NCBI RefSeq assembly: GCF_027925305.1
Contig: NZ_BSDR01000001.1
Location: 1,019,001-1,083,000, forward strand
From: Desulforhabdus amnigena
Lineage (GTDB): Bacteria; Desulfobacterota; Syntrophobacteria; Syntrophobacterales; Syntrophobacteraceae
Direction of reading: 5' to 3'
DNA: 64,000 nt
The position numbers and the translations under genes are program-made. This document shows positions 28,517-38,242 of this stretch, in pieces; position 1 is the stretch's first letter, and every line of letters begins with the position of its first letter. A model generated the notes under the pieces. It made no database searches. It was not told where the DNA came from and was given only the letters and a program-made list of their open reading frames with translations.

Positions 28517-29776
28517 ATGCACCATTTTTTTTATAAAAACGAAGAGTTGTACTGTGAAAACATTCCTCTCAAGAAGCTTGCCGCCGAAGTGGGAACTCCA
28601 TGCTATGTATACAGCCATTCTACCCTACAACATCATTTCAATGTATTCGATGGCGCGTTCGCTAATGTTTCCCATCTGACATGTTATTCCGTAAAGGCAA
28701 ATTCCAACCTAAGCATCCTCAGGCTCTTCGGATCCATGGGCGGAGGGGTAGACATCGTTTCCGGAGGGGAACTCTTTCGAGCTCGAAAAGCCGGGATCCC
28801 TCCCGAACGTATTGTGTATTCCGGTGTTGGAAAAACCGTTGAAGAAATCGACTTTGCTCTTAAAGAGGGCATCTTGATGTTCAACATCGAATCCACCGAG
28901 GAACTGGATGCCATCAATTCCCGGGCTGGGATTTTAGGGTGTAGGGCACGCATTGCCCTTCGAGTCAACCCGGATGTCGATCCCAAGACTCACCCTTACA
29001 TTTCCACCGGAATGAAGAAAAGCAAGTTTGGCATAGATGTTGAGAGTGCTCTTCAAGCATATGAGCAGGCCAAAAATCTCGATAACATCGAGATCCTGGG
29101 GGTAGATTGTCACATCGGGAGTCAACTGACCGAGATTTCACCCTTTGTGGACGCATTGAAACGGTTGCGCTTACTCCTAGACCGCCTTGACGCGATGGGC
29201 GTTTCGATCCGTTATCTCGACCTGGGAGGCGGACTCGGAATCCCCTATGATCAGGAAGCACCTCCCCATCCCACAGACTACGCTCAGGCCATTTTGCAGG
29301 AACTCAAGGGGCTTTCTTGTACCTTGATTTTCGAACCGGGCCGCGTTATCGTTGGCAACGCTGGAATTTTGCTCACGCGAGTCCTCTACACTAAGAAAAC
29401 CGAGAGCAAAAATTTCGTCATTGTGGATGCGGGAATGAACGATTTGATCCGCCCCAGCCTCTACGGATCGTATCACCAGATTCAACCCCTCCAAAGAAAA
29501 AGCACCGAGACGCAAATTGTGGATGTAGTGGGGCCCATTTGCGAATCGGGGGATTTTTTGGCTCGTGACCGCACCTTGCCCGTCGTGGCATCGGGAGATC
29601 ACCTCGCTGTGATGAGTGCTGGAGCTTACGGGTTCACCATGTCATCCAACTATAACTCCCGTCCGCGCGCTGCGGAGGTCCTGGTGAAGGGAGATCGCTA
29701 TTACATCATCCGTCAGCGTGAGACCTGGGAGGATATGGTTCGTCTGGAAGAAGTGGCTGAATTTTCCCAAGACTGA
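28517..29776 (+). CDS. lysA: Diaminopimelate decarboxylase
   Basis: Final step of lysine synthesis, PLP fold-III enzyme. 419 residues. PLP lysine in YSVKANSNLS, glycine-rich LDLGGGLGIPY, EPGRVIVGNAG and the substrate motif GPICESGDFL with the catalytic Cys, plus YNSRPR near the end. The start ATG lacks a strong ribosome site, but homology of the first residues (HFFYKNEELYCENIPL) supports it. It begins the block lysA-dapF-dapA-dapB-dapL. Confidence 0.96.
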   Translation: MHHFFYKNEELYCENIPLKKLAAEVGTPCYVYSHSTLQHHFNVFDGAFANVSHLTCYSVKANSNLSILRLFGSMGGGVDIVSGGELFRARKAGIPPERIVYSGVGKTVEEIDFALKEGILMFNIESTEELDAINSRAGILGCRARIALRVNPDVDPKTHPYISTGMKKSKFGIDVESALQAYEQAKNLDNIEILGVDCHIGSQLTEISPFVDALKRLRLLLDRLDAMGVSIRYLDLGGGLGIPYDQEAPPHPTDYAQAILQELKGLSCTLIFEPGRVIVGNAGILLTRVLYTKKTESKNFVIVDAGMNDLIRPSLYGSYHQIQPLQRKSTETQIVDVVGPICESGDFLARDRTLPVVASGDHLAVMSAGAYGFTMSSNYNSRPRAAEVLVKGDRYYIIRQRETWEDMVRLEEVAEFSQD

Positions 29777-29857
29777 CATTTTATTTAGGCGTTCGGGTAT
29801 ATATTTTTTAACATTTTCACGGAATGAATCGAGCAATTCGACTGGAGCTCTGCGTTG

Positions 29858-30727
29858 ATGGAAATACAATTCGAGCGACGTATCCACTTTACAAAGATGA
29901 CTGGCAGCGGCAATGATTTCATCATTATTGACAACCGGGACCAGTTGATCGACGCTGACAACTGCCGCGGTCTAGTAAGTTCTGTATGTCGCAGAAAGCT
30001 TTCCGTTGGAGCTGATGGCCTGATTCTCATAGAAAATGATCCGGAAGTGGACTTCAAGTGGCGCTTTTTCAATGCGGACGGAGGGGAAGCCGAAATGTGC
30101 GGCAACGGTGCCCGTTGTGCTGCACGCTTCGCATATCTCAAAGGAATCGCTTCCAAGCCGAGCATGGCATTCCGAACGATCGCGGGAATCATAGAAGCGG
30201 AAATCAAGAACGAGCGGGTCAAGATCCGCATGACTCCACCTCACAGCCTGAAGCTCGATTTCTTCCTGGAGGCTGGTGGTACAAAGCCCTTCTGCCTGCA
30301 ATTCATCAACACGGGCGTCCCACATGTCGTGCATTTTGTGGAAGACGATGCAGCCTTGGATTCAGCTGACGTATTCAACTTGGGGCGAACATTGCGCTAC
30401 CATTCTCACTTTCAGCCGGCAGGTACCAATGTGAATTTCGCTCGTGTGCATGCCCCGCACAGTATTTCAGTGCGCACTTATGAACGCGGGGTGGAGGACG
30501 AAACGCTCGCTTGCGGAACCGGCTCCATTGCGGTGGCGCTGGTCGCTTCAGCAAAAGGATTGGCGGCCTCTCCCGTGGACGTCAAGACTCGAAGTGGCGA
30601 GACCCTGACGATTTATTTTGAAAAATCCTCAAACCACGACCCGGTTGACTTCAGGGAGGTTTACCTGGAAGGCGATGCCAAGGTGGTTTATGAAGCAGAA
30701 CTTTGGGATGAAACTTTAATACAGTAG
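29858..30727 (+). CDS. dapF: Diaminopimelate epimerase
   Basis: Interconverts LL- and meso-diaminopimelate. 289 residues. Both catalytic cysteine motifs are present: MCGNGARC and ACGTGSIAVAL; FTKMTGSGNDF opens the fold. A TTG three bases upstream is an alternative start; ATG is preferred, with GGAG 10 bases before it. The gene is followed 10 bases later by dapA. Confidence 0.96.
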   Translation: MEIQFERRIHFTKMTGSGNDFIIIDNRDQLIDADNCRGLVSSVCRRKLSVGADGLILIENDPEVDFKWRFFNADGGEAEMCGNGARCAARFAYLKGIASKPSMAFRTIAGIIEAEIKNERVKIRMTPPHSLKLDFFLEAGGTKPFCLQFINTGVPHVVHFVEDDAALDSADVFNLGRTLRYHSHFQPAGTNVNFARVHAPHSISVRTYERGVEDETLACGTGSIAVALVASAKGLAASPVDVKTRSGETLTIYFEKSSNHDPVDFREVYLEGDAKVVYEAELWDETLIQ

Positions 30728-30737
30728 GGAGAAAGAC

Positions 30738-31613
30738 ATGTTTCAAGGCGCTATGGTGGCGATTGTGACGCCATTCAAAAACGGCCTGGTGGATGAAACG
30801 GCGCTTCGGGAATTGATCGAATTCCAAATCGCCAACGGTACCCATGGTATCGTCCCTTGTGGAACAACCGGTGAATCGGCAACCTTATCCTTCCAGGAAC
30901 ATGAACGGGTGATTGAAATAACTGTGGAGCAAGTCAACAAACGCGTTCCCGTTATTGCGGGTACGGGCTCCAACAATACGGAAGAGGCCATCCGGCTGAC
31001 AAAGCATGCAAAAAAAGCAGGAGCCGATGGCGCACTCATGATCTGCCCTTATTACAACAAGCCCACGCAGGAAGGCCTTTTCCGACATTTTGAAAAGGTC
31101 GCATCCTCTGTGGATATCCCCATTGTTCTCTATAACATCCCAGGTAGAACAGCGGTCAATATGGCTCCCGAGACCCTGGCGCGCCTTTCTAAAATCGACA
31201 ATATCGTGGCGGTCAAAGAGGCATCGGGTACCATGAAGCAGATCACGGACATCATCGCTCTCTGTGGTGACGGTCTGGTAGTCCTTTCCGGAGAGGATTA
31301 CCTCACTTTTCCTCTCTTGTGTGTTGGCGGCAAAGGCGTCATATCTGTTTCTTCCAACATTGTTCCACGCGATATGGCCGATTTGTGCAACCTTTTCTTT
31401 GATGGAAAGATTAACGAAGCCCGCGAGCTCTACTATCGGCTCCTGCCGCTGTGCCACGGTCTTTTCTATGAAACCAACCCGGCTCCCGTCAAAGCGGCGT
31501 TGGCCATGATGAAAAAGATTGACAGCGAAGAGGTTCGGTTGCCGTTGGTTCCCATGCAGGAGAGCAACCGTGAGCGGCTGAAAAAGGATCTCCTGGCCTA
31601 CGGTCTTATCTGA
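30738..31613 (+). CDS. dapA: 4-hydroxy-tetrahydrodipicolinate synthase
   Basis: Condenses pyruvate with aspartate semialdehyde. 291-residue TIM-barrel. GTTGESATL, the catalytic Tyr in LYNIPGRTAVN, the Schiff-base Lys in AVKEASG and the GGKGVISVSSN loop are all seen. GGGAGAAAG precedes the ATG. Confidence 0.97.
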   Translation: MFQGAMVAIVTPFKNGLVDETALRELIEFQIANGTHGIVPCGTTGESATLSFQEHERVIEITVEQVNKRVPVIAGTGSNNTEEAIRLTKHAKKAGADGALMICPYYNKPTQEGLFRHFEKVASSVDIPIVLYNIPGRTAVNMAPETLARLSKIDNIVAVKEASGTMKQITDIIALCGDGLVVLSGEDYLTFPLLCVGGKGVISVSSNIVPRDMADLCNLFFDGKINEARELYYRLLPLCHGLFYETNPAPVKAALAMMKKIDSEEVRLPLVPMQESNRERLKKDLLAYGLI

Positions 31614-31624
31614 TGCGGGTAAGA

Positions 31625-31660
31625 GAAGGGATACGGAACGTGGCAGCCGTTCATCCCTTC
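31625..31660 (+). other. Hairpin in the dapA-dapB spacer
   Basis: GAAGGGAT (31625-31632) pairs with ATCCCTTC (31653-31660), and inside it GAACG pairs with CGTTC across a three-base bulge. No T-run directly follows. It could be an mRNA processing or partial termination site within the lysine operon. Confidence 0.4.
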
Positions 31661-31727
31661 GTGCCATGACGGTTTTTGCCCAATTCTTTGGAGCATCAAT
31701 GTCTAGAATCTTGTTCAGGAGGAAACA

Positions 31728-32531
31728 ATGGTCCGTGCAGCAGTAGCCGGCATAGGGGGCAGAATGGGTTCGCGCATTGCGCAACTCATTCGGGAAACGG
31801 ATGGCATCCAACTCGTTGGGGGCTTTGAGCACCCCCAGCATCCTCAAAGGGGAAAAGATATCGCACAGATCATTGGAGGCGACGCTACCGGCATGACTGT
31901 TTCCGGCAGCATTGAAGATGTTCTCCCTCTTGCAGATGTCGTTATTGATTTTACCACTGCCGCCGTTTCGTTGGCACACTTGAAGTCGGCCGTATCTGCA
32001 AAGAAGGCCATGGTCATCGGCTCCACAGGTTTTTCGGCAGATCAATTGGAACAGGCGAAAGAGCTCGCTCGCACGACTCCTTGCGTTCTTACACCGAACA
32101 TGAGCATGGGAGTGAACATCCTCTTCAAACTGGTCTCGGATGCAGCCCGGCTTCTGGGAAAAGATTTCGATGTTGAAATCATTGAGGCACATCACCGTTT
32201 CAAGAAGGATGCTCCCAGCGGTACGGCAGTAAAACTCGCTCAGATTGTTGCTCAATCTCTCAACAGAAACTTGGATGAAGTGGGTGTTTACGCCCGTCAT
32301 GGTATCATCGGAGAAAGAACGGAACAGGAAATTGGAATTCAGACCTTGCGTGGCGGAGACATTGTGGGAGAGCATACCGTCCTCTTTGCCGGGCTGGGGG
32401 AACGCATTGAGCTCACCCACCGGGCTCACAGTCGTGATAATTTTGCGCGCGGAGCCATACATGCAGCGCAGTGGGTAATCAACCAGCCCCCTGGCCTTTA
32501 TGACATGCAACAGGTCTTAGGAATCTCATAA
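31728..32531 (+). CDS. dapB: 4-hydroxy-tetrahydrodipicolinate reductase
   Basis: NAD(P)H-dependent reductase, 267 residues. Rossmann motif GIGGRMGSRI, DFTTAAVSLAH, the catalytic EAHHRFKKDAPSGTA and FARGAIHAAQW near the C terminus. CAGGAGGAAACA is an excellent ribosome site. It produces tetrahydrodipicolinate for DapL encoded about 100 bases downstream. Confidence 0.96.
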   Translation: MVRAAVAGIGGRMGSRIAQLIRETDGIQLVGGFEHPQHPQRGKDIAQIIGGDATGMTVSGSIEDVLPLADVVIDFTTAAVSLAHLKSAVSAKKAMVIGSTGFSADQLEQAKELARTTPCVLTPNMSMGVNILFKLVSDAARLLGKDFDVEIIEAHHRFKKDAPSGTAVKLAQIVAQSLNRNLDEVGVYARHGIIGERTEQEIGIQTLRGGDIVGEHTVLFAGLGERIELTHRAHSRDNFARGAIHAAQWVINQPPGLYDMQQVLGIS

Positions 32532-32629
32532 AAAGAAACGGCTGTGCAATTAAAAGTGAAACAAAGGGAAGCCAACGATTTCCCCTATGGTCTATAGCTT
32601 GGAGCTGTGAACTCAATTGGAGGTACTAA

Positions 32630-33796
32630 ATGGTGTTTGAGAAGGCAGAGCGTTTACGACGACTCCCTCCCTACCTTTTTAAAGAAATCGATCGATTGAA
32701 AGCGGAAATAACCGCCAAAGGCGTGGATGTCATCAACCTGGGTGTAGGCGACCCGGATCTTCCGACTCCCAGGCATATCATTGAAAAGCTGGACGAGGCC
32801 GCCCAAAAGCCAGCTAATCATCAATATCCGTCTTATTCCGGAATGAATGACTTCAAAGTCAGTGTAGCGGGTTGGTACAAGCGGCGTTTCGGAGTAGAAC
32901 TGGATCCTCTGAAAGAGGTGATAACGCTGATCGGATCAAAGGAAGGTATCGCGCACCTTCCGCTGGCTTTCATCAACCCTGGCGACCTGGCTCTCGTCCC
33001 GACACCTGCTTACCCTGTATACCATGTTGCAACGATGTTTGCCGGCGGAGAGTCCTACTTCATGCCTTTGGTCAAAGAGAACCGTTTCCTCCCCGATCTG
33101 GATGCGATTCCCCCTGAAGTGGCCCGCAAGGCAAAGCTCATGTTCATCAATTATCCCAACAACCCGACGGGCGCCACCGCAGAGAGAGATTTCTACGAAA
33201 GAGTGATCGATTTCGCCAGACAGTATGACGTCATCATCTGTCATGATGCGGCCTACACGGAAATGGGTTTTGGCGGGTATCGTCCCATGAGTTTCCTTGA
33301 AGTCCCAGGCGCGAAAGAGATAGGAATTGAGTTTCATTCCCTGTCGAAAACCTACAATATGACGGGATGGCGATTGGGATTTGCTGTGGGGAATGCCGAA
33401 GTCCTCGATGGACTCGGCCAGGTCAAGAGCAACATTGACTCGGGTGCTTTCAACGCCATACAGTATGCCGGCATCGCCGCCTTGGAAGGCGACCAAAGCT
33501 GTGTTACCGAAATGCAGAAAATTTATCAGGAACGCCTTGAAACCCTGATCAATGGACTCCAGAAAGTAGGTCTTGAACCCGAAATCCCCAAGGCCACCTT
33601 CTATGTTTGGTGCCCGACTCCAAAGGGCTATTCCTCCAAGGATTTTTCGTCTCTGTTGTTGGGAAAAGCCGGAATAGTGACCACACCAGGCAGTGGTTTC
33701 GGCGATCCCGGCGAAGGATATATCCGAATGGCTCTGACCGTCTCGAAAGAGCGCATTCAAGAGGCTGTGGAACGCATCCAGAAGCTCTCTTTTTAA
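32630..33796 (+). CDS. dapL: LL-diaminopimelate aminotransferase
   Basis: PLP class I/II aminotransferase converting tetrahydrodipicolinate directly to LL-diaminopimelate, bypassing the acylated dapD/C/E route. 388 residues. [22 protein letters not shown] and the PLP-lysine segment [15 protein letters not shown] are present. Sequence alone leaves generic aspartate aminotransferase possible, but its position right after dapB with dapF and lysA in the same block strongly favours DapL. TTGGAGG lies eight bases before the ATG. Confidence 0.9.
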   Translation: MVFEKAERLRRLPPYLFKEIDRLKAEITAKGVDVINLGVGDPDLPTPRHIIEKLDEAAQKPANHQYPSYSGMNDFKVSVAGWYKRRFGVELDPLKEVITLIGSKEGIAHLPLAFINPGDLALVPTPAYPVYHVATMFAGGESYFMPLVKENRFLPDLDAIPPEVARKAKLMFINYPNNPTGATAERDFYERVIDFARQYDVIICHDAAYTEMGFGGYRPMSFLEVPGAKEIGIEFHSLSKTYNMTGWRLGFAVGNAEVLDGLGQVKSNIDSGAFNAIQYAGIAALEGDQSCVTEMQKIYQERLETLINGLQKVGLEPEIPKATFYVWCPTPKGYSSKDFSSLLLGKAGIVTTPGSGFGDPGEGYIRMALTVSKERIQEAVERIQKLSF

Positions 33797-33902
33797 TCGA
33801 TCCGTTTGTGAGAGACCATCAAAATTCTCACGGGTGACATCGGAGGTCGACAAAAAACTTGCCTGTCGGCCTTCCGAAATGTGGGGGGATTGAATCGTCG
33901 TA

Positions 33903-34397
33903 ATGGAAGAAGTCCTCATCGGTTTCGGCAGCAATCAGGGGGACTCTATACGAATCTGCCTCGAAGCGATCGACCAATTCCGCCGGCATAGGGAAATCGA
34001 GGTCGTACAGGTTTCTTCTCTCTATCGCACGGAACCTGTGGGAAAGACCGACCAGGGCTGGTTTGTCAATGGTGTTTTTCTGTGTCGAACCAGGCTCACT
34101 TCCCTGGAACTTCTCAGCTTCTGCCAGAAAATCGAAAGACAGTTTGGACGAGTCCGCCTCGAACATTGGGGCCCAAGAACGCTTGACCTCGATATTCTTT
34201 TTTTTGGCCAGCTGGTGATCGATCTTCCAGAACTGGAAATCCCTCATCCGCGACTTCATGAGCGCCGTTTTGTTCTCGTGCCGCTGGCGGAAATTGCGCC
34301 ACACTGGATACACCCCAAATTTGGAAAGACTGCTTCTGAACTTCTGTCTCAGATCTCGGAGGGAGTAAAAGAACAGGAAGTAATACGGGTAAATTAA
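33903..34397 (+). CDS. folK: 2-amino-4-hydroxy-6-hydroxymethyldihydropteridine diphosphokinase
   Basis: Folate-pathway HPPK, 164 residues. IGFGSNQGD at the N terminus, VSSLYRTEPVG, WFVNGV and the signature RTLDLDILFFG with metal-binding Asp are intact; PHPRLHERRFVLVPLAEI closes the fold. It is not fused to folB or folP. It stands after dapL and three bases before the small YHS-like gene. Confidence 0.95.
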   Translation: MEEVLIGFGSNQGDSIRICLEAIDQFRRHREIEVVQVSSLYRTEPVGKTDQGWFVNGVFLCRTRLTSLELLSFCQKIERQFGRVRLEHWGPRTLDLDILFFGQLVIDLPELEIPHPRLHERRFVLVPLAEIAPHWIHPKFGKTASELLSQISEGVKEQEVIRVN

Positions 34398-34400
34398 AAA

Positions 34401-34661
34401 ATGTTTCGTATCCTCATTTACGGTTTACTGATATATGCGATTTACCGCTTCTTGAAGTCCAAAGGGTCACCCCTTGTTACACGGAAAGAACAAACTTTCC
34501 ATGATTCTACCTCGGTAAAAGAGGCGGAACTCATTCAAGATCCCCAATGTGGAGCTTACTTTCTGAAGCAAAATGGGGTGAAAGCGAGAGTTCAGGGACG
34601 CACCCTGTATTTTTGCAGTGAAACTTGCCGAGACGAATATCTCAAATCCCATCAATCATGA
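34401..34661 (+). CDS. Small membrane protein with TRASH/YHS-like metal motif
   Basis: 86 residues. A hydrophobic N terminus (FRILIYGLLIYAIYRFL) anchors it in the membrane; the C-terminal part reads DPQCGAYF...YFCSETCRDEYL, a Cys/CxxxC pattern like YHS/TRASH metal-binding domains and PP0621-type proteins. It may bind a metal ion at the membrane surface. It starts three bases after folK. Partner unknown. Confidence 0.78.
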   Translation: MFRILIYGLLIYAIYRFLKSKGSPLVTRKEQTFHDSTSVKEAELIQDPQCGAYFLKQNGVKARVQGRTLYFCSETCRDEYLKSHQS

Positions 34662-34775
34662 AAAAAGAAGGAAAATCAGCGCACTGTCCCTCACTCGTCT
34701 TTTTCTTTGAACCTTTGATTGAGCGGTTTCTTGTGCTGCAGGTGTTCTGAATTAACAAAGAGGAAAAAGGAACGC

Positions 34776-35432
34776 ATGAAATTTTTTATCGATACTGCAA
34801 ATCTTGCCGAAATAAAGGAAGCTCACAGTTTGGGAATCCTGGATGGGGTTACCACCAACCCGTCTCTCATCGCCAAAGAAGGCATCTCGAACCGTGAAGC
34901 TTTTGAAAAGCATATAAAAACCATCTGCGAGATCATCGAGGCCCCTGTCAATGCGGAGGTGGTGAGCACGAGTGCGGATGAAATGATTGCCGAAGGAAAG
35001 AAGCTCGCTGCAATTGATCCCCACGTGGTCGTGAAGATTCCCATGATCACAGAAGGGCTCAAAGCCGTTAAACAACTCTCCGAGGAGGGAATCCGCACGA
35101 ATGTCACTCTTGTCTTTTCGCCCCTGCAGGCATTGATGGCAGCCAAAGCCGGCGCATCTTACATCAGTCCCTTTGTGGGGCGGCTCGACGATATAGCTCA
35201 TGACGGGATGGCAATCGTTGAGCAGATCATCGATATTTTTTCCAACTATCTTTTTGAAACTGAAGTCATTGTGGCAAGCGTTCGTAATCCTTTACATGTT
35301 CTCCTGGCAGCGAAATTCGGTGCCGACATTGCCACTATTCCCTTTAAAGTGATTGATCAACTGGCAAAACACCCACTCACGGACATCGGGCTAACCAACT
35401 TTTTGAAGGATTGGCAAAAAGTTGAAAAGTGA
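34776..35432 (+). CDS. Transaldolase (short TalC/FSA-type)
   Basis: 218-residue class I aldolase of the small transaldolase family ([36 protein letters not shown]). Schiff-base Lys in [20 protein letters not shown] is typical. Length fits the transaldolase/fructose-6-phosphate aldolase group and not the 300-residue TalB type. GAGGAAAAAGGA precedes the ATG at 34776; an upstream frame extension is rejected. With transketolase at 1.1 kb it completes non-oxidative pentose phosphate interconversion. Confidence 0.93.
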   Translation: MKFFIDTANLAEIKEAHSLGILDGVTTNPSLIAKEGISNREAFEKHIKTICEIIEAPVNAEVVSTSADEMIAEGKKLAAIDPHVVVKIPMITEGLKAVKQLSEEGIRTNVTLVFSPLQALMAAKAGASYISPFVGRLDDIAHDGMAIVEQIIDIFSNYLFETEVIVASVRNPLHVLLAAKFGADIATIPFKVIDQLAKHPLTDIGLTNFLKDWQKVEK

Positions 35433-35479
35433 GATTGCTGACGGCCTTTCAGATAGCCCCCAAAGAAGGAGGAGATACT

Positions 35480-36136
35480 GTGAGACTTTTGGCGTACACA
35501 CTTGGTAGGATTCTTCTGACGGTATTTATAGTTTCAAGTGTCTGTCTCCCCTGTCCAAAAGGAGTCCGGGCGGAGATCTACAGGTATGTGGACCGGGATG
35601 GGGTGATTCATTTCACCAACATGCCCACACAGTCGGATTTCAAGAGACTTCCCTCTTTGCCGTTGTATACGTACCTGCCCAAAGGTCGTCAACAAAACTA
35701 TGTGAGACAGCAACCATCACGGTTACTTCCTTCCTCTAGCATTTCGAAGAATTCCAACTATGACCGTCACATCTTCGTAGCCTGCAACCGATATGGAGTA
35801 GACCATAACTTGGTCAAGGCGGTCATAAAAGCGGAATCGGCTTTTGATCCCCAAGCCATTTCTCCTAAGGGTGCCATGGGGTTGATGCAGCTCATGCCCG
35901 AAACATCCAGAGATTTGGGAGTTGACGATCCGCTGGACCCATATCAAAATATTGAAGGTGGGGTGCGTTACCTTCGGTTCTTGCTCAACCGCTTCAATAA
36001 TGACGTTACACTCGCCTTAGCCGCTTACAATGCAGGCCCTGAAAATGTACAGAAGCATGGAGGCATTCCTCCGTTCGATGAAACTCAAAACTACGTTCAG
36101 AAGGTGATGGATCTATACTCCCGCTACAGCCAATAG
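35480..36136 (+). CDS. Lytic transglycosylase with DUF4124-like N-terminal segment
   Basis: 218 residues from a GTG with a near-perfect AAGGAGGAG site. Signal peptide (about 1-30), then YRYVDRDGVIHFTNMP, a DUF4124-like beta motif, then an SLT domain: catalytic Glu in IKAESAFDPQAISPKGAMGLMQLMPETS and ALAAYNAGPENV. It cleaves peptidoglycan glycan strands in the periplasm. An upstream GTG at 35429 would overlap the transaldolase stop and is less likely. Confidence 0.9.
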   Translation: MRLLAYTLGRILLTVFIVSSVCLPCPKGVRAEIYRYVDRDGVIHFTNMPTQSDFKRLPSLPLYTYLPKGRQQNYVRQQPSRLLPSSSISKNSNYDRHIFVACNRYGVDHNLVKAVIKAESAFDPQAISPKGAMGLMQLMPETSRDLGVDDPLDPYQNIEGGVRYLRFLLNRFNNDVTLALAAYNAGPENVQKHGGIPPFDETQNYVQKVMDLYSRYSQ

Positions 36137-36196
36137 ATCTCAAAGGACCTTAAAAATTTTTGAAATTTTTCTCACCCCGAAGGTAAAATTGTTCCG

Positions 36197-36787
36197 ATGA
36201 CTCGAAGTGACTTTTCCAGACAAAGTCTCACCACATTACCAAACGTCCTGACGTACCTCAGGATGGCTACTATTCCCATTATTATCGTTCTTCTCTCTCC
36301 ACCTGCATCGGTCAAAAGTCTGAACGTCGCATTCGTGCTTTTCATCCTCGCATCAATTACGGACTATCTCGACGGGATATTGGCCCGACGACACAACCTG
36401 GTCACTTCCTTCGGCAAACTCATCGATCCCCTGGCGGACAAGCTCCTCACGTCTGCCGTGCTAATCATGTTGATAGCTTTGAACAAAGTGCAGCCATGGC
36501 TTGTCTTTCTGATCATAGGCCGCGAGATTACCATTACGGGTCTCCGATCCGTCGCTGCCGGCCATGGACTTATTTTGAATGCCAGTCGTATGGGAAAAAA
36601 TAAAATGATCTCCCAAACGGTGGCACTGAGTCTGCTGCTACTCGCTATCCCCGATCTTCAACCCTTCCTGGATGGACTGGGTTTGTTCGTCCTCTGGGTA
36701 TCCGTCCTTCTCAGCTACTGGTCTGCCATGGGTTATTTCGTAAGCTTTTACCATGAAGCGAAGAAACAGGAACAACAGCGGGATTGA
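36197..36787 (+). CDS. pgsA: CDP-diacylglycerol-glycerol-3-phosphate 3-phosphatidyltransferase
   Basis: Inner-membrane CDP-alcohol phosphatidyltransferase, first step to phosphatidylglycerol. 196 residues with the family signature DYLDGILARRHNLVTSFGKLIDPLADK (Asp-Gly...Ala-Arg...Gly...Asp...Asp) and about five membrane helices. It ends the long plus-strand housekeeping block; the next 190 bases contain no gene. Confidence 0.95.
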   Translation: MTRSDFSRQSLTTLPNVLTYLRMATIPIIIVLLSPPASVKSLNVAFVLFILASITDYLDGILARRHNLVTSFGKLIDPLADKLLTSAVLIMLIALNKVQPWLVFLIIGREITITGLRSVAAGHGLILNASRMGKNKMISQTVALSLLLLAIPDLQPFLDGLGLFVLWVSVLLSYWSAMGYFVSFYHEAKKQEQQRD

Positions 36788-36976
36788 GAAGAAATAGGCT
36801 TTCAGACGATTTCAATCCAGTGGACAGCTTTCCGTTTTTGCCCATACTACAGTATAAATCTCTTTGCAGCATCAATTGCTCTATCTCATTCATGCGCGAG
36901 CGGCGATCCTCTCAGCGATATCTGGAGCCTCCAGTAAAGAAATAAACAAACGGCCATCCAACAATTAGGAGGGGGT

Positions 36977-38167
36977 GTGCAACACACGGTCTGTTTCGAA
37001 TGTGCATCATTCCTTCGCCGGCGCTGTTCTTGGCAGATCTTTTTTTTTATCTCCCTGTTGCCTGTTATTTTCCTGTCGGCTTTCGGCTGTGAAAAGCGTG
37101 AGGCCGCTCGTTCCCAACAGGAACAGCGGCCAGTGGATGTTGCCGCAATCACTGTGAATCCGAAGGATGTTCCCGTTACATATGAATATATCGCTCAGGT
37201 GCAGAGTTCGCGGCAGGTGAGTATTCAGGCGCGGGTCAATGGCTTTCTGGAAAGGCGGGTCTACACCGAAGGCGCCATTGTCAAGGAGGGGCAAATCCTC
37301 TTTTTGATGGATCAAAAGCCATTCAAGGTGCAGCTGGAACAGGCCAAGGCAGCTCTTGCCAGGCAGCAAGCGGCTTTCGATGTGGCGCGTCAAAATTTAG
37401 CCCGCGTAAAACCGCTGGCAGCAGCAAACGCTCTTTCCCAGAAAGATCTGGACGACGCGACAGGTCAATTCCAATCCGCCGCCGCCGCTGTCGAACAGGC
37501 CAAAGCTACAGTCGAACAGGCGAAGCTCAACCTCTCCTACACCGTTATCACCTCGCCGGTGACCGGCATCACCAGTTCCGCAGAGCAGGCGGACGGAACC
37601 TATTTGAATCCCTCCAACAGCCAACTGACTACTGTTACAGTGATCTCGCCAGCCTATGTCAATTTCAGCATTTCCGAAAATGATCGCCTACGATACCGCG
37701 ACCAGGTCGCCAAGGGGCTTCTTATCGAGCCCAAGGACAGAAAGTACATTGCCGAGGTCGTTCTTGCCGACGGATCGATCTATCCACACATGGGGAAGGT
37801 CACTTTCGCCGATCCTTCGTTTAACGCCCGGACGGGAACGTTCCTCATCCGTTCCACCGTTGAAAATCCGGATGGCTTGCTGCGCCCGAACCAATATGTG
37901 CGTATCCGCCTCAAAGGGGCGCTTCGGCCCAACGCGATTCTTGTTCCTCAGCGCGCGGTCCAACAGGGATCCAAAGGTCATTTCGTGTGGGTGGTGGACA
38001 AAGACGACAAAGCCGAACTGCGCCCCGTGGTGGTGGGCGAATGGCATGAGAACGACTGGTTCATTTACGAGGGTCTGCACACAGGCGATCGGGTGGTAGT
38101 TGACGGCGTTCTTCCCCTTCGACCCGGCACTCCAGTGAAGGTCAACACACTCGCCGAGAAGGGCTGA
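36977..38167 (+). CDS. RND efflux periplasmic adaptor (membrane fusion protein)
   Basis: 396 residues. N-terminal hydrophobic segment ending LSAFGC (possible lipobox), lipoyl-like halves (VSIQARVNGFLERRVYTEGAIVKEGQILF), an alpha-hairpin rich in Ala/Gln (about 115-190) and the beta-barrel C terminus. It would link an inner-membrane RND pump to an outer-membrane channel. GTG start directly after AGGAGG. The pump gene downstream is broken, so this adaptor lacks an intact partner in the cluster. Base composition is richer in G+C than the blocks on either side. Confidence 0.92.
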   Translation: MQHTVCFECASFLRRRCSWQIFFFISLLPVIFLSAFGCEKREAARSQQEQRPVDVAAITVNPKDVPVTYEYIAQVQSSRQVSIQARVNGFLERRVYTEGAIVKEGQILFLMDQKPFKVQLEQAKAALARQQAAFDVARQNLARVKPLAAANALSQKDLDDATGQFQSAAAAVEQAKATVEQAKLNLSYTVITSPVTGITSSAEQADGTYLNPSNSQLTTVTVISPAYVNFSISENDRLRYRDQVAKGLLIEPKDRKYIAEVVLADGSIYPHMGKVTFADPSFNARTGTFLIRSTVENPDGLLRPNQYVRIRLKGALRPNAILVPQRAVQQGSKGHFVWVVDKDDKAELRPVVVGEWHENDWFIYEGLHTGDRVVVDGVLPLRPGTPVKVNTLAEKG

Positions 38168-38242
38168 GCTGCGGGCGTACCCGCTGTTGTGAACAATTCA
38201 GTAAAAAACGGTCAATAGACACAGGAGGCATCCACCCCACCC

